Source: Opitutia bacterium (GTDB taxonomy: Bacteria > Verrucomicrobiota > Verrucomicrobiia > Opitutales > Seribacteraceae). Taken from it: DNA of 9,150 bases. The stretch spans positions 1-9,150 of the forward strand of contig JABGUO010000121.1 in assembly GCA_018646565.1 (NCBI GenBank), given 5' to 3'. Of this stretch, positions 1 through 7,093 are shown piece by piece. Under the pieces are notes generated by a model. The model worked only from the letters and a program-made list of their open reading frames with translations, was not told the DNA's origin and ran no database searches. How positions within the stretch are numbered: the first letter of the stretch is position 1; the number at the start of each line of letters is the position of its first letter. The translations under genes were made by a program, and so were the position numbers.

Positions 1-345
1 AAGATGACGAAGACCTTTTCCATCCCCCGTATCAACTTCCACTTTTAAATAAAGCTTATCATGATTCAGGAATAATTGCGGTTCTAATGAAGTCATTCCC
101 TGACCGCCAAGCAAAACATTATACCGACCATTACGAATCACTACCTTAAGGGTTTCCCCTGGTTGATTACCATTTCGCCAATGAGTTGTACCGTTCCCAT
201 CGTGCAGAGAAAATGCGAATTGAGCTTCTCCATAATAATTGACTCCCTGTATATCAATCTTACCTGAATACGGAACCGGGTTTGCAGAAAAGAGCGATTG
301 ACTGAGTAACCAAAAAAGTAATGTAAACCAAGATTTAAACTTCAT
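1..345 (-). CDS. Exported protein of unknown function, N-terminal part (runs off the left edge)
   Basis: An open frame of 115 codons starts at ATG 345-343 and continues past the window edge. Residues 1-21 form a clear Sec signal peptide: a basic start (MKFK), a hydrophobic core rich in W, F and L, and a likely cleavage site near LFSA-NP. The mature part begins GKIDIQGVNYYGEAQFAF and continues with W/G/N-rich beta-type sequence, including HWRNGN (55-60) and NVLLGGQGM (76-84). I associate this arrangement with large secreted or surface proteins that recur in Verrucomicrobiota and Planctomycetes, but I cannot name a characterised function. The frame was read directly on the complement strand. 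Upstream lies a long non-coding gap, so it probably has its own promoter, although I found no convincing -35/-10 pair. The signal peptide is well supported; the family assignment is from memory. Confidence 0.75.
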   Translation of the reverse strand, partial: MKFKSWFTLLFWLLSQSLFSANPVPYSGKIDIQGVNYYGEAQFAFSLHDGNGTTHWRNGNQPGETLKVVIRNGRYNVLLGGQGMTSLEPQLFLNHDKLYLKVEVDTGDGKGLRHL

Positions 346-667
346 AATATCAACCAAACCATAATTAATTAGTGCAGTCAAGTCACTGAAAACACCCTAT
401 CATTGTAGTTTTTGCCCAATAACTAGGTCGCGCAATGGAGTGTGCAGTTTGATCACATTACGCACCTGTCATTGCGAGGAGAGAGCGGAGCGAGGGACGC
501 GGCAATCAATCGTGTCTGGAGCATCGCGTACGACTTACCTACTTCGCTTTCTGACTCTCACTAGATCGCCGCGGACTTCAGTCACCACAATGAGAAGGGT
601 TAGAATCAACCAAGAGACTAATTGAAGGGATAGATTGCTAAATAACCAGGAATAAAGTCGACACTCT
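346..667. other. Intergenic region of about 320 bp with no credible gene
   Basis: Nothing here looks coding. The one open frame (440-625, plus) runs through a palindromic repeat and yields the low-complexity peptide HCEERAERGTRQS, a familiar artefact of this repeat class. The middle holds the REP-like element listed separately. The part nearest rdgB (600-667) shows no strong intrinsic terminator for the xth-ribD-rdgB operon; the best candidate is a 5-bp TAAAG/CTTTA hairpin around 653-670. I saw no tRNA-like or riboswitch-like structure. Confidence 0.6.
468..595. repeat. Degenerate REP-like palindromic element with GTCATTGCGAGG-type ends
   Basis: Positions 468-480 read GTCATTGCGAGGA, followed by GAGCGGAGCGAGGGACGCGG and then GCAATC ending at 507. 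This matches the layout of a dispersed intergenic repeat found in many unrelated bacteria, in which CATTGCGAGGAGCG, a variable purine-rich centre and ACGNGGCAATC form a unit that is often followed by its inverted partner. A worn inverted partner is visible at 563-595, with AGATCGCCGCGG at 563-574 and CACAATGAGA at the end. A further half-site, CGCAATG at 431-437, is a perfect inverted match to CATTGCG at 470-476. The centre can fold into short stems. The match to the repeat class is from memory; copy number in this genome cannot be seen here. Confidence 0.6.
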
Positions 668-1267
668 TTACTGAGACGCAATCCAATCGATCAGCTTTGT
701 CAGTGCCCTCGCACGGTGACTTATCTTGGCTTTTTCATCCAGAGAAATCTCCGCAAAAGTCAATTCGCTTTCATCCGGTAAAAAGAGTGGATCATAGCCA
801 AAGCCCCCATCCCCCTGTCTTTCCGATAAAAGCTTCCCTTCACAGGCACCGGCAAAAGTCTCCTCGAACCCATCTCCAATCAAGGCAAGTACGCATTGAA
901 ACCGACATGTCCGATCGCTCTCCGGAAAATCTTTCATTTCTTGGAGGACTTTCTCGTTATTGGCCTCATCGTTACATTCCATACCTGCATAACGTGCGGA
1001 GATAACACCGGGGCGCCCATCCAAGTCATCAATTTCAATTCCACTGTCATCGGCAAGAAACCAGCCTTCGCTAGGCCCAAATTCTCTTAATCCTTGTGCT
1101 TTGAGCAGGGCGTTGCTTTCAAAGGTGGAACCGGTTTCCTCAACTTCCGGCATTCCTCCTATCGTATCGGGCCCTTTTACTTTAACGGCTAAACCAGCCT
1201 GCTCGAGGGCAGCCTGAAGTTCGTGAAGTTTATGGGCATTGCCCGAGGCCAAGTAGATAGTTTTCAT
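668..1267 (-). CDS. rdgB: RdgB/HAM1 family non-canonical purine NTP pyrophosphatase (dITP/XTP pyrophosphatase)
   Basis: This cytoplasmic enzyme hydrolyses dITP, ITP and XTP to the monophosphate plus pyrophosphate, removing deaminated purines from the nucleotide pool. The 199-residue length is typical. Visible landmarks are the N-terminal nucleotide-binding loop LASGNAHKLHEL (6-17), the acidic catalytic segment ADDSGIEID (72-80) followed by GRPGVISARYAG (84-95), the purine-recognition motif GFGYDPLF (155-162) and the C-terminal SHRARAL (183-189). The ATG at 1267-1265 overlaps the TGA of ribD in an ATGA arrangement, so translation is very likely coupled, and rdgB is the last gene of the xth-ribD-rdgB operon. 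All key motifs are intact. RdgB and Xth in one operon make sense as a base-damage defence pair, though ribD between them is unrelated. Confidence 0.95.
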   Translation of the reverse strand: MKTIYLASGNAHKLHELQAALEQAGLAVKVKGPDTIGGMPEVEETGSTFESNALLKAQGLREFGPSEGWFLADDSGIEIDDLDGRPGVISARYAGMECNDEANNEKVLQEMKDFPESDRTCRFQCVLALIGDGFEETFAGACEGKLLSERQGDGGFGYDPLFLPDESELTFAEISLDEKAKISHRARALTKLIDWIASQ

Positions 1268-2373
1268 AAAAATCCGTGGGTTAGATAGTCTTCGCCTAAA
1301 CTTTCTTTTACAGGTTCCTTTATGGGAAAATCATGAAGGTCGGGTCCCGAAAGGGCCTGTTCATGATCGAATACTTTGGGAGAACGGTACTTAAAAAGGT
1401 AATCCACATTTCCTGTATTAAGTAAAGATCGGGCAAGTGTGGGTCCACCCTCACAATAAACTGCGTTCATTTCAAATTGATTCAAGGCAGATCTGAGTGC
1501 ATCAGGCTTGGCTCGTCCAGTCTCGTCCTCAGCCACTTCCACCAACCGAACCCCCAACTCCTTGGCCCGACTCACACGATCTTGCCGAGAAAGCCCGTGA
1601 CTGGTAGTGAGAATAATTGTGCGATCAGCAAATTGATCGGTATAGATAACCCGGTCTGAAACCAGTGAACCAAGGGTAACCAAGTTAGAATCAACAATAA
1701 TGCGAAGTGGACACCAGGTCTCAGCAGGAAAGCGGGCGGTGAGAGAAGGATCATCCGAAAGCACTGTACCAGCCCCAACACAGATCGCGGGGAAAAATCG
1801 TCGCCAATGCATCATATTGGCCCGGGCCTCCGCTTCAGTTATGCGGCTCGGCACCCCTTGAATTTCCGCAACCATCCCGTTTTTAGTCTCTGCCATTTTG
1901 AGGGCAATCAATGGACTATTCTTGAGCATATTGTGATTAAACACAAAATTTAAACGGGTGGCACGATTCTGGTCTTTTTCGGAGGAAAGCTCTACGCTCA
2001 TCCCCGATTCCCTCAGAATGTCCAGACCGCGACTGGAATGCTTTGGGTTGGGGTCAGAGCATCCCACATATACCTTCTTGATTCCGGAGCGTAAAATTGC
2101 ATCCGTACAAGGAGGAGTCCTGCCATGGGTCGAGCAGGGTTCCAGGCTTACAAATAAAGCGGCTCCCTCTCGGGGTTTTCGTCCGAGTGTAGAAAATGCA
2201 GCAACCTCGGCATGTACTGCCCCCACTTCTTTATGGTAGCCTTCCGCCACAACATCCCCATTTTCAACAATGAGGGCACCCACCATAGGATTCGGATGGG
2301 TATTCCCCCAACCAAGCCTTGCTAAATCAAGAACCCGGTCAAAAAGAGAAGCAATTTTACCGGAATCAAGCAT
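1264..2373 (-). CDS. ribD: Bifunctional riboflavin biosynthesis protein RibD (pyrimidine deaminase/reductase)
   Basis: RibD deaminates the pyrimidine product of GTP cyclohydrolase II and then reduces its ribosyl side chain with NADPH, steps two and three of riboflavin synthesis. At 369 residues it is full length for the two-domain form. The N-terminal deaminase carries HPNPMVGALIV (26-36), the zinc/catalytic HAE (54-56) and the zinc-binding PCSTHGRTPPC (79-89, Cys80 and Cys89). The C-terminal reductase begins near residue 152 and shows IALKMAETKNG, VGAGTVLSDDPSLTAR (199-214) and YCEGGPTLA near residue 310. The usual SLDG turn reads TKNG (163-166), so the common Asp is Asn165; this may be lineage variation. 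The start (ATG 2373-2371) lies 8 bases inside the end of xth, and its TGA overlaps the rdgB start. No other riboflavin genes are in the window. Confidence 0.94.
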   Translation of the reverse strand: MLDSGKIASLFDRVLDLARLGWGNTHPNPMVGALIVENGDVVAEGYHKEVGAVHAEVAAFSTLGRKPREGAALFVSLEPCSTHGRTPPCTDAILRSGIKKVYVGCSDPNPKHSSRGLDILRESGMSVELSSEKDQNRATRLNFVFNHNMLKNSPLIALKMAETKNGMVAEIQGVPSRITEAEARANMMHWRRFFPAICVGAGTVLSDDPSLTARFPAETWCPLRIIVDSNLVTLGSLVSDRVIYTDQFADRTIILTTSHGLSRQDRVSRAKELGVRLVEVAEDETGRAKPDALRSALNQFEMNAVYCEGGPTLARSLLNTGNVDYLFKYRSPKVFDHEQALSGPDLHDFPIKEPVKESLGEDYLTHGFL

Positions 2374-3151
2374 GGGTTAATGACAGACCGACCGGGCAAT
2401 GATCAGAGCCTTCCACTTCGGGAAGAATATAAGCATCGCGGATGGAAGAGGCCAAGCAATCGGATACCACAAAATAGTCAATTCTCCAGCCCACATTTCG
2501 GGCGCGTGCACCCGCTCGGTAAGACCACCAGGAATAAGCTCCTGTTTTTTCGGGGTGTAAATGTCTGTAAGTATCGATGAAGCCTTCGGCTAAAAGATTG
2601 GAGAACCCCTCCCTTTCTTCATCAGTAAAACCGGCGCTTTTTCGATTGGTTTTTGGATTTGCCAAATCGATTTCTCGATGTGCTACATTAAGGTCACCAC
2701 ATAAAACAACCGGCTTCGATTGCCTCAGCTCGATAAGATAATCTTTAAGATCTGGATCCCAGGAGTCATAGCGGTGAGGTAAGCGGGAAAGGTCACCTTT
2801 TGAATTGGGAACATATACATTGACTAAGAAAAAACCTTCAAACTCGAAGGTAATCGTACGCCCTTCACCAATGTGTTTACCATCAGGAAAATCTTCACGA
2901 ATGGAGAGTGGTTTAGTTTTTGAAAAAATCGCGGTTCCAGAATAACCTTTCTTTTCGGCAAGGTGATAATGCCGAAATGCGTATCCGAAGTCATCATCTG
3001 GAATAACTTCCGAATTTAACTTTACTTCCTGGAGGCAAAGTAAGTCGGGATTTTTCTTTGCCACGAACTCATCAAAAGTTTTTTTTCGACAGGCCCGAAG
3101 ACCATTCACATTCCAAGAAATCATTTCGATTGTTGAATTTTTATTACTCAT
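2366..3151 (-). CDS. xth: Exodeoxyribonuclease III / AP endonuclease (ExoIII/APE1 family)
   Basis: This Mg-dependent enzyme cuts DNA 5' of abasic sites and removes 3' blocking groups in base-excision repair. The 261 residues are standard for the XthA/ExoA family. The motifs run in order: ISWNVNGLRA (11-20, Asn14), LCLQEVKL (38-45, metal ligand Glu42), GYSGTAIFSK (69-78), VNVYVPNSKGD (110-120), LCGDLNVAH (150-158, Asp153 and Asn155), SWWSYRAGARARNVGWRIDY (207-226) and GSDHCPV (248-254, the catalytic Asp250-His251 pair). The segment from YRAGARARN to GWRIDY is characteristic of the ExoA branch. I chose ATG 3151; an internal Met10 would leave only one residue before the first beta-strand and is less likely. 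No clear Shine-Dalgarno precedes it. It is the first gene of the operon and its last 8 bases overlap ribD. It diverges from efp across a 96-bp gap. Confidence 0.94.
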   Translation of the reverse strand: MSNKNSTIEMISWNVNGLRACRKKTFDEFVAKKNPDLLCLQEVKLNSEVIPDDDFGYAFRHYHLAEKKGYSGTAIFSKTKPLSIREDFPDGKHIGEGRTITFEFEGFFLVNVYVPNSKGDLSRLPHRYDSWDPDLKDYLIELRQSKPVVLCGDLNVAHREIDLANPKTNRKSAGFTDEEREGFSNLLAEGFIDTYRHLHPEKTGAYSWWSYRAGARARNVGWRIDYFVVSDCLASSIRDAYILPEVEGSDHCPVGLSLTHA

Positions 3152-3247
3152 TAAATTTTAATTTTTGAAAACATAAGATTGGCATTGCTTCAGGAATCTA
3201 CTACCCATGGTATTCTTTCCGCAATACTTCAAGAAAAAGAAATTAAC

Positions 3248-3808
3248 ATGGCTTCTCCAACAGACATTCGTAAAGGTAGGGTAATGAACTATCAAGGTGC
3301 CCCCCACCTAGTATTAGAAATGCTGCACCGCACGCAAGGCAGGCAAGCTGGGTTTGTGCAAACAACCCTAAGGAACTTGCAAAGTGGTTCGACCACAACT
3401 ACCAAGTTTCGATCGACTGATAATGTTGAATTCATGCATACGACTACCAATAAGCTTGAATTTAGTTATAAGGATTCCGACGGGCACCACTTTATGGACC
3501 TTGAAAGCTATGAAGATACCGTTCTCCCAAGCGAGGTGATTGGAGAGGATGATAATTTTCTCGTAGAAGGAAACACCTACGATATTTTACTGATCGATGG
3601 AAAAGCCCTCAAGTTAGAACTCCCTGCCTCGGTGGAAGCAACTGTGATTGAAGCACCCGATGCACTAAGGGGTGATACTGCGGGAAATGTACTCAAGCCT
3701 GTTACCATCTCTTCAGGTCTAACCATTCAAGTACCCTTGTTTATTAAAAAGGACGATGTAATCAAGATTAGTACCAACGACCGTTCTTACCTAGGACGTG
3801 TGAACTAA
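3248..3808 (+). CDS. efp: Translation elongation factor P (EF-P), Arg32 type
   Basis: EF-P binds ribosomes stalled on consecutive prolines and promotes peptide-bond formation. The start is ATG 3248, giving 186 residues, the usual EF-P length; an upstream TTG (3179) in the same frame would add 23 unlikely residues. The N-terminal KOW-like domain begins MASPTDIRKGRVMNYQGAPHL (1-21). The middle OB domain and the C-terminal OB domain follow, the last carrying the family signature around RGDTAGNVLKPVTISSGLTI (about 143-163) and ending PLFIKKDDVIKISTNDRSYLGRVN. The domain I tip loop reads QGRQAG (30-35), so the residue at the modification position is Arg32 rather than the Lys34 of the Escherichia coli protein (see findings). 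It is transcribed alone, divergent from xth and convergent with the phosphorylase gene, and ends at a shared hairpin. Confidence 0.95.
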   Translation: MASPTDIRKGRVMNYQGAPHLVLEMLHRTQGRQAGFVQTTLRNLQSGSTTTTKFRSTDNVEFMHTTTNKLEFSYKDSDGHHFMDLESYEDTVLPSEVIGEDDNFLVEGNTYDILLIDGKALKLELPASVEATVIEAPDALRGDTAGNVLKPVTISSGLTIQVPLFIKKDDVIKISTNDRSYLGRVN

Positions 3809-3837
3809 AAAAGATGCCCCTTAAAAAGAGGCATCTT
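3806..3837 (-). terminator. Intrinsic terminator shared by the convergent phosphorylase and efp genes
   Basis: AAGATGCC (3811-3818) pairs perfectly with GGCATCTT (3830-3837). After one C-A mismatch, CTT pairs with AAG (3820-3822 with 3826-3828) around an AAA loop. Read on the minus strand, the stem is followed directly by a run of T (complement of 3806-3810), so it is a good terminator for the phosphorylase gene, and the T tract overlaps the efp stop codon. Read on the plus strand, the stem is followed by AAAAATTTT, a weaker tail, so it may also end efp transcripts. Confidence 0.8.
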
Positions 3838-3864
3838 AAAAATTTTACAGTACAAAAATGAAAC

Positions 3865-5193
3865 CTAGGCCACTCGTTCAACAACAAGAGGTGCAGGGTT
3901 TGGTCTTTTAGGAGCAAGGCGATAAGCGGCTTTGAAGTACTCCATCGCTACACCTAATCGTTTTTCATCGTTGTAATGAATAATCATTAGAGGTTCGCCC
4001 TGCTTCATTTGGGTCCCCACTTTGCAAAGCTCAGCAACACCAGCAGCAGGATCAAACTTCTGACCTTCTCCATGAGCTAAAATTTGAACACCACGGGCAA
4101 GTTGACCGGCGTCAATTGTATGAACATAACCACGCTTAGGTGCCGGTAATTTCTTGGTATGCTTGGCCAATGGTAACTTTTCTGGGTTATCAATTACCTT
4201 CGAATCACCGCCTTGGTATTCAACAATTTCTTTAAATTTTTCTAAGGCAGTTCCATCTTCAAGATGTTTACGCACAGTCTGCTTGGCAGAAAGAGTCGAT
4301 CCTGCTACTCCGGCAAGACGTACAATTTCCATACCTAGTTTCATAACTAAGTCCTGTAAGTCTTCTGGTCCTTCCCCTTTAAGTAATTCAATCGCTTCTT
4401 TTAATTCTAAAGAAGCACCGACGCAGGAACCAAGTGGTTGATTCACATCGGTTACTAAAGCGACGCATCTTCGTTTTAGAGTTCTACCAACCCGGGTAAT
4501 AGAGCGTGCAAGTTGTTTCGCGTCGTCCGCAGTCTTAATGAATGAGCCCTTGCCCCACTTCACATCCACCACGACTCCTTCTGCTCCCGCTGCTAACTTA
4601 CGGCTTAATGTACCTGCAGTAATAAAGGGAATGGATGGTATTGCACCAATTGTCTGGCGTAACTTGTAAAGAATTCCTTCAACCGGAGAAATTTCGTCGT
4701 TCCGATCTGCAAATGAACAACCGACTTTTCGAACCTGTGAGGCAAAATCCTCTAAGTCGATTTTGGTATTTATCTTTGGGATCGCGGAAAGTTTTTCGCA
4801 ATTAGAAGTCAAAAATTCTTCATCATCGCCATTCATTAAGGGCATTGCCACACCTGCTGCAGCGGCTAATGGTCCGAGCACAATGGTGGTTTTATCACCG
4901 ACACCGCCCGTGGAATACTTTTCGATTTTAGGGCGGGAAACATCCATCATCTCAATCACTTCACCCGAAAGCATCATCTCTTCAGTAAAAAAAGCAGTTT
5001 CCTGGGCTGACATGCCCTGGAAATATACTGCCATTACCCAGGCAGCCTGCTGGTACTCGGGCATCTCTTCATCTAAAATTGAATCGACAAGAAAACGAAC
5101 TTCATCGTCTGTGTATTCCCCACCGTCTCTTTTTTTCTCAATTAAATAAGAGAATGATGGGGTGCTATTTTTGGAACTAATGGCTTTGGGCAT
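3865..5193 (-). CDS. Thymidine/pyrimidine nucleoside phosphorylase family protein with a divergent active site
   Basis: The family cleaves thymidine or uridine with phosphate to give the base and (deoxy)ribose 1-phosphate. The start at ATG 5193 gives 442 residues, normal for the family, with an AAGGA box 8 bases upstream; a longer TTG start at 5235 is unlikely. Recognisable parts are the N-terminal helical domain (about 14-80), KYSTGGVGDKT (92-102), LRQTIGAIPSIPFITAG (178-194), KLAAGAEGVVVDVKWGKGSF (199-218), TDVNQPLG (248-255) and a C-terminal PyNP-type domain from GYVHTIDA (355-362). The segment normally reading SGRGLGHTGGTLDKLE is instead NGDDEEFLTSNCEKLS (121-136). By a gap-free alignment to E. 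coli numbering (offset 8), Lys84, Ser86 and Arg171 are kept, while Ser113, Thr123, Ser186 and Lys190 become Asn, Asn, Gly and Arg. The fold call is firm; substrate and activity are uncertain, so I give no symbol. Confidence 0.85.
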   Translation of the reverse strand: MPKAISSKNSTPSFSYLIEKKRDGGEYTDDEVRFLVDSILDEEMPEYQQAAWVMAVYFQGMSAQETAFFTEEMMLSGEVIEMMDVSRPKIEKYSTGGVGDKTTIVLGPLAAAAGVAMPLMNGDDEEFLTSNCEKLSAIPKINTKIDLEDFASQVRKVGCSFADRNDEISPVEGILYKLRQTIGAIPSIPFITAGTLSRKLAAGAEGVVVDVKWGKGSFIKTADDAKQLARSITRVGRTLKRRCVALVTDVNQPLGSCVGASLELKEAIELLKGEGPEDLQDLVMKLGMEIVRLAGVAGSTLSAKQTVRKHLEDGTALEKFKEIVEYQGGDSKVIDNPEKLPLAKHTKKLPAPKRGYVHTIDAGQLARGVQILAHGEGQKFDPAAGVAELCKVGTQMKQGEPLMIIHYNDEKRLGVAMEYFKAAYRLAPKRPNPAPLVVERVA

Positions 5194-5201
5194 GATAATT
5201 G

Positions 5202-5206
5202 TCCTT
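5202..5206 (-). promoter_or_regulatory. Shine-Dalgarno site that fixes the phosphorylase start
   Basis: The minus strand reads AAGGA here, with 8 bases (CAATTATC) before ATG 5193. This supports that ATG over the in-frame TTG at 5235. It is one of the few clear ribosome-binding sites in the window. Confidence 0.7.
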
Positions 5207-5240
5207 ACGCGATTGGGGGTATGAATAAACGGCAAATTGA

Positions 5241-5271
5241 ATTATATAGTTAATTAGTTCAAATAAGTCGA
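5241..5271 (-). promoter_or_regulatory. Possible promoter of the phosphorylase gene
   Basis: On the minus strand, TCGACT (5271-5266) lies 19 bases before a perfect TATAAT (5246-5241), with an overlapping TATATA that would give 17-base spacing. The implied leader is about 40 bases to ATG 5193. The region is AT-rich, so a chance match is quite possible. Confidence 0.35.
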
Positions 5272-5327
5272 GCTTTTATTCCAAGTCGTACTTGACCCTT
5301 TCTAGTAATATGCTTGGATTACGCACC

Positions 5328-7073
5328 ATGTTAATTGAATTTGATTCTAGTGATACGATTGAAGGTGTAATTCGTACGGTAACCTCTACGAGCGAACATT
5401 TCGGTGAAGATTTTGAACCTCAGGTACGACCGGCCGATCCAAGGTTTGGAGATTTTCAAGCAAATGGCGTACTCCCATTTGCCAAAAAAGCGAACATCAA
5501 CCCCAGAGAACTGGCCCAAAAATTAATGGATGCCCTACCCCAAACTGATCTTTGGGAAACCAGTATTGCGGGTCCTGGCTTTATTAACTTCAAACTTTCT
5601 CCTTCTTATTTTCTACAATGGCTCGAAAAATTTGCTGATACCGAATCAATCCAAAAGGCGGTTCAGACTGAAAAGCCGCAAAAAGTGGTGGTTGATTTCT
5701 CCGGCCCCAATACTGCCAAGCAGATGCATGTTGGCCATATTCGCTCAACAATTATAGGGGAAAGCTTAGCCCGACTGCTTCACTTTCTTGGCCACGAAGT
5801 AATACGGGACAATCACCTTGGGGATTGGGGAACCCAGTTTGGCATTCTTCTGTATGCAATTAAGAGAGAAAAAATCGCTCTTGATCAACTCGGTCCTGAC
5901 CCAATTGCAAAACTGGAAAACCTTTATCGACAAGGAAACAAATGGATAAAAGAAGAAGAGTGTAATTTGGCAGAAGCGCGGGAGGAGTTAGTAAAACTTC
6001 AAAACGGCGATTCTGAAAACCTTGCACTTTGGCAAAAGATTAAAGAAATAAGCATGGATTCTTTTCTTTCAATTTATGAAATACTGGGAGTCCATTTTGA
6101 TCACTCACTTGGAGAAAGTTTCTACAAAGACAAAATTGATCCTATTTATGAAAACCTTTTGTCCCATCAAATTTGTAAAGAAGATGACGGGGCACTTGTT
6201 GTCTTTCATCCCGAGCATAAAAGATTCTCAAAGCAGCCCTTTATCATTCGTAAATCGGATGGTGCGAGTAATTATGCTACCACGGACTTGGCAACCGTGG
6301 AATACAGGAAAAACGAATGGAATTCGGATCAAATTATCTATGTTACTGATGGAAGGCAGCGCGATCATTTTGAACAACTCTTTCTCACTGTACAAAAATG
6401 GTACTCCGCAGAAAAGAGAAAAAGTCCATCTCTTGAACATGTCTGGTTCGGGACTATCTTAGGGGATGACAATAAAGCGATCAAGACCCGGGATGGAGAA
6501 CCGATCAAACTTATCGATCTGTTGAACGAAGCAATATCCAGAGCTCGAAAGATGGTGATAGAGAAAAAGCCTGACCTTGCTGAGGAAGAAGTTGAAAAAA
6601 GAGCAAAAGTAATTGGACTGGGTGCAGTTCGATATGCTGATTTGTCCCAGGACCGTACGCTTGACTATGTTTTTTCCTGGGAAAAGATGCTCGCAATGCA
6701 AGGAAACACAGCACCGTATCTCCAATACGCAGTTGCCAGAATCCATAGTATTTTTAGAAAAGCTCAAGTTTCACCAACTCAAATTCTAACTACCCACTAT
6801 CAACCGAAGACAGATTCCGAAAGAAGCCTCGCTCGAAAGTTTCTTTTTTTTCCAGGAGTGATTAAGCAAACCACGAAGGAATTAAAACCTCATTTCCTCG
6901 GTTGCTATCTCTTCGAATTAGCAACCGAATTTAGTTCGTTTTACAACCAAAGCAAAGTGATGGTGGAGGAGGAAGAAATTAAAACTCTCCGACTTATTCT
7001 ATGTGCTCGTTCGTTAATTATATTACAAATCGGAATGGATATTTTGGGAATTGAAACACTCGAGGAAATGTAG
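5328..7073 (+). CDS. argS: Arginyl-tRNA synthetase (ArgRS)
   Basis: This class I synthetase charges tRNA-Arg using ATP; like other ArgRS enzymes it is expected to need the tRNA for amino-acid activation. From ATG 5328 it is 581 residues, in the usual range. The N-terminal Arg-tRNA-synthetase domain contains GDFQANGVLPFAKK (41-54). The catalytic core has VVDFSGPNTAKQMHVGHIRS (121-140, the HIGH motif as HVGH 134-137), DNHLGDWGTQFG (161-172), YVTDGRQRDHFEQ (338-350) and IKTRDG (385-390), the family's usual stand-in for KMSKS. The DALR-type anticodon-binding domain covers about 460-581, including APYLQYAVARIHSIFRK (462-478), and ends LGIETLEEM. In-frame ATG 5310 and TTG 5292 are alternative starts; 5328 is preferred because GGA sits 9 bases upstream. 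It diverges from the phosphorylase gene and converges on the small exported-protein gene. Confidence 0.95.
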   Translation: MLIEFDSSDTIEGVIRTVTSTSEHFGEDFEPQVRPADPRFGDFQANGVLPFAKKANINPRELAQKLMDALPQTDLWETSIAGPGFINFKLSPSYFLQWLEKFADTESIQKAVQTEKPQKVVVDFSGPNTAKQMHVGHIRSTIIGESLARLLHFLGHEVIRDNHLGDWGTQFGILLYAIKREKIALDQLGPDPIAKLENLYRQGNKWIKEEECNLAEAREELVKLQNGDSENLALWQKIKEISMDSFLSIYEILGVHFDHSLGESFYKDKIDPIYENLLSHQICKEDDGALVVFHPEHKRFSKQPFIIRKSDGASNYATTDLATVEYRKNEWNSDQIIYVTDGRQRDHFEQLFLTVQKWYSAEKRKSPSLEHVWFGTILGDDNKAIKTRDGEPIKLIDLLNEAISRARKMVIEKKPDLAEEEVEKRAKVIGLGAVRYADLSQDRTLDYVFSWEKMLAMQGNTAPYLQYAVARIHSIFRKAQVSPTQILTTHYQPKTDSERSLARKFLFFPGVIKQTTKELKPHFLGCYLFELATEFSSFYNQSKVMVEEEEIKTLRLILCARSLIILQIGMDILGIETLEEM

Positions 7074-7093
7074 TTCCAACCTAAATGATTGAT

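Noticed and set aside
440..625. Open frame of 61 codons on the plus strand
   Set aside because: It is created by the palindromic repeat (HCEERAERGTRQS peptide), has no ribosome-binding site, and no coding character beyond the repeat.
3179..3247. N-terminal extension of EF-P from a TTG start
   Set aside because: The 23 extra residues match no EF-P domain; ATG 3248 gives the exact family length and N-terminus.
6454..6500. Apparent loss of the KMSKS motif in ArgRS
   Set aside because: IKTRDG is the ordinary ArgRS form of this region (compare FKTR in E. coli); nothing is missing.
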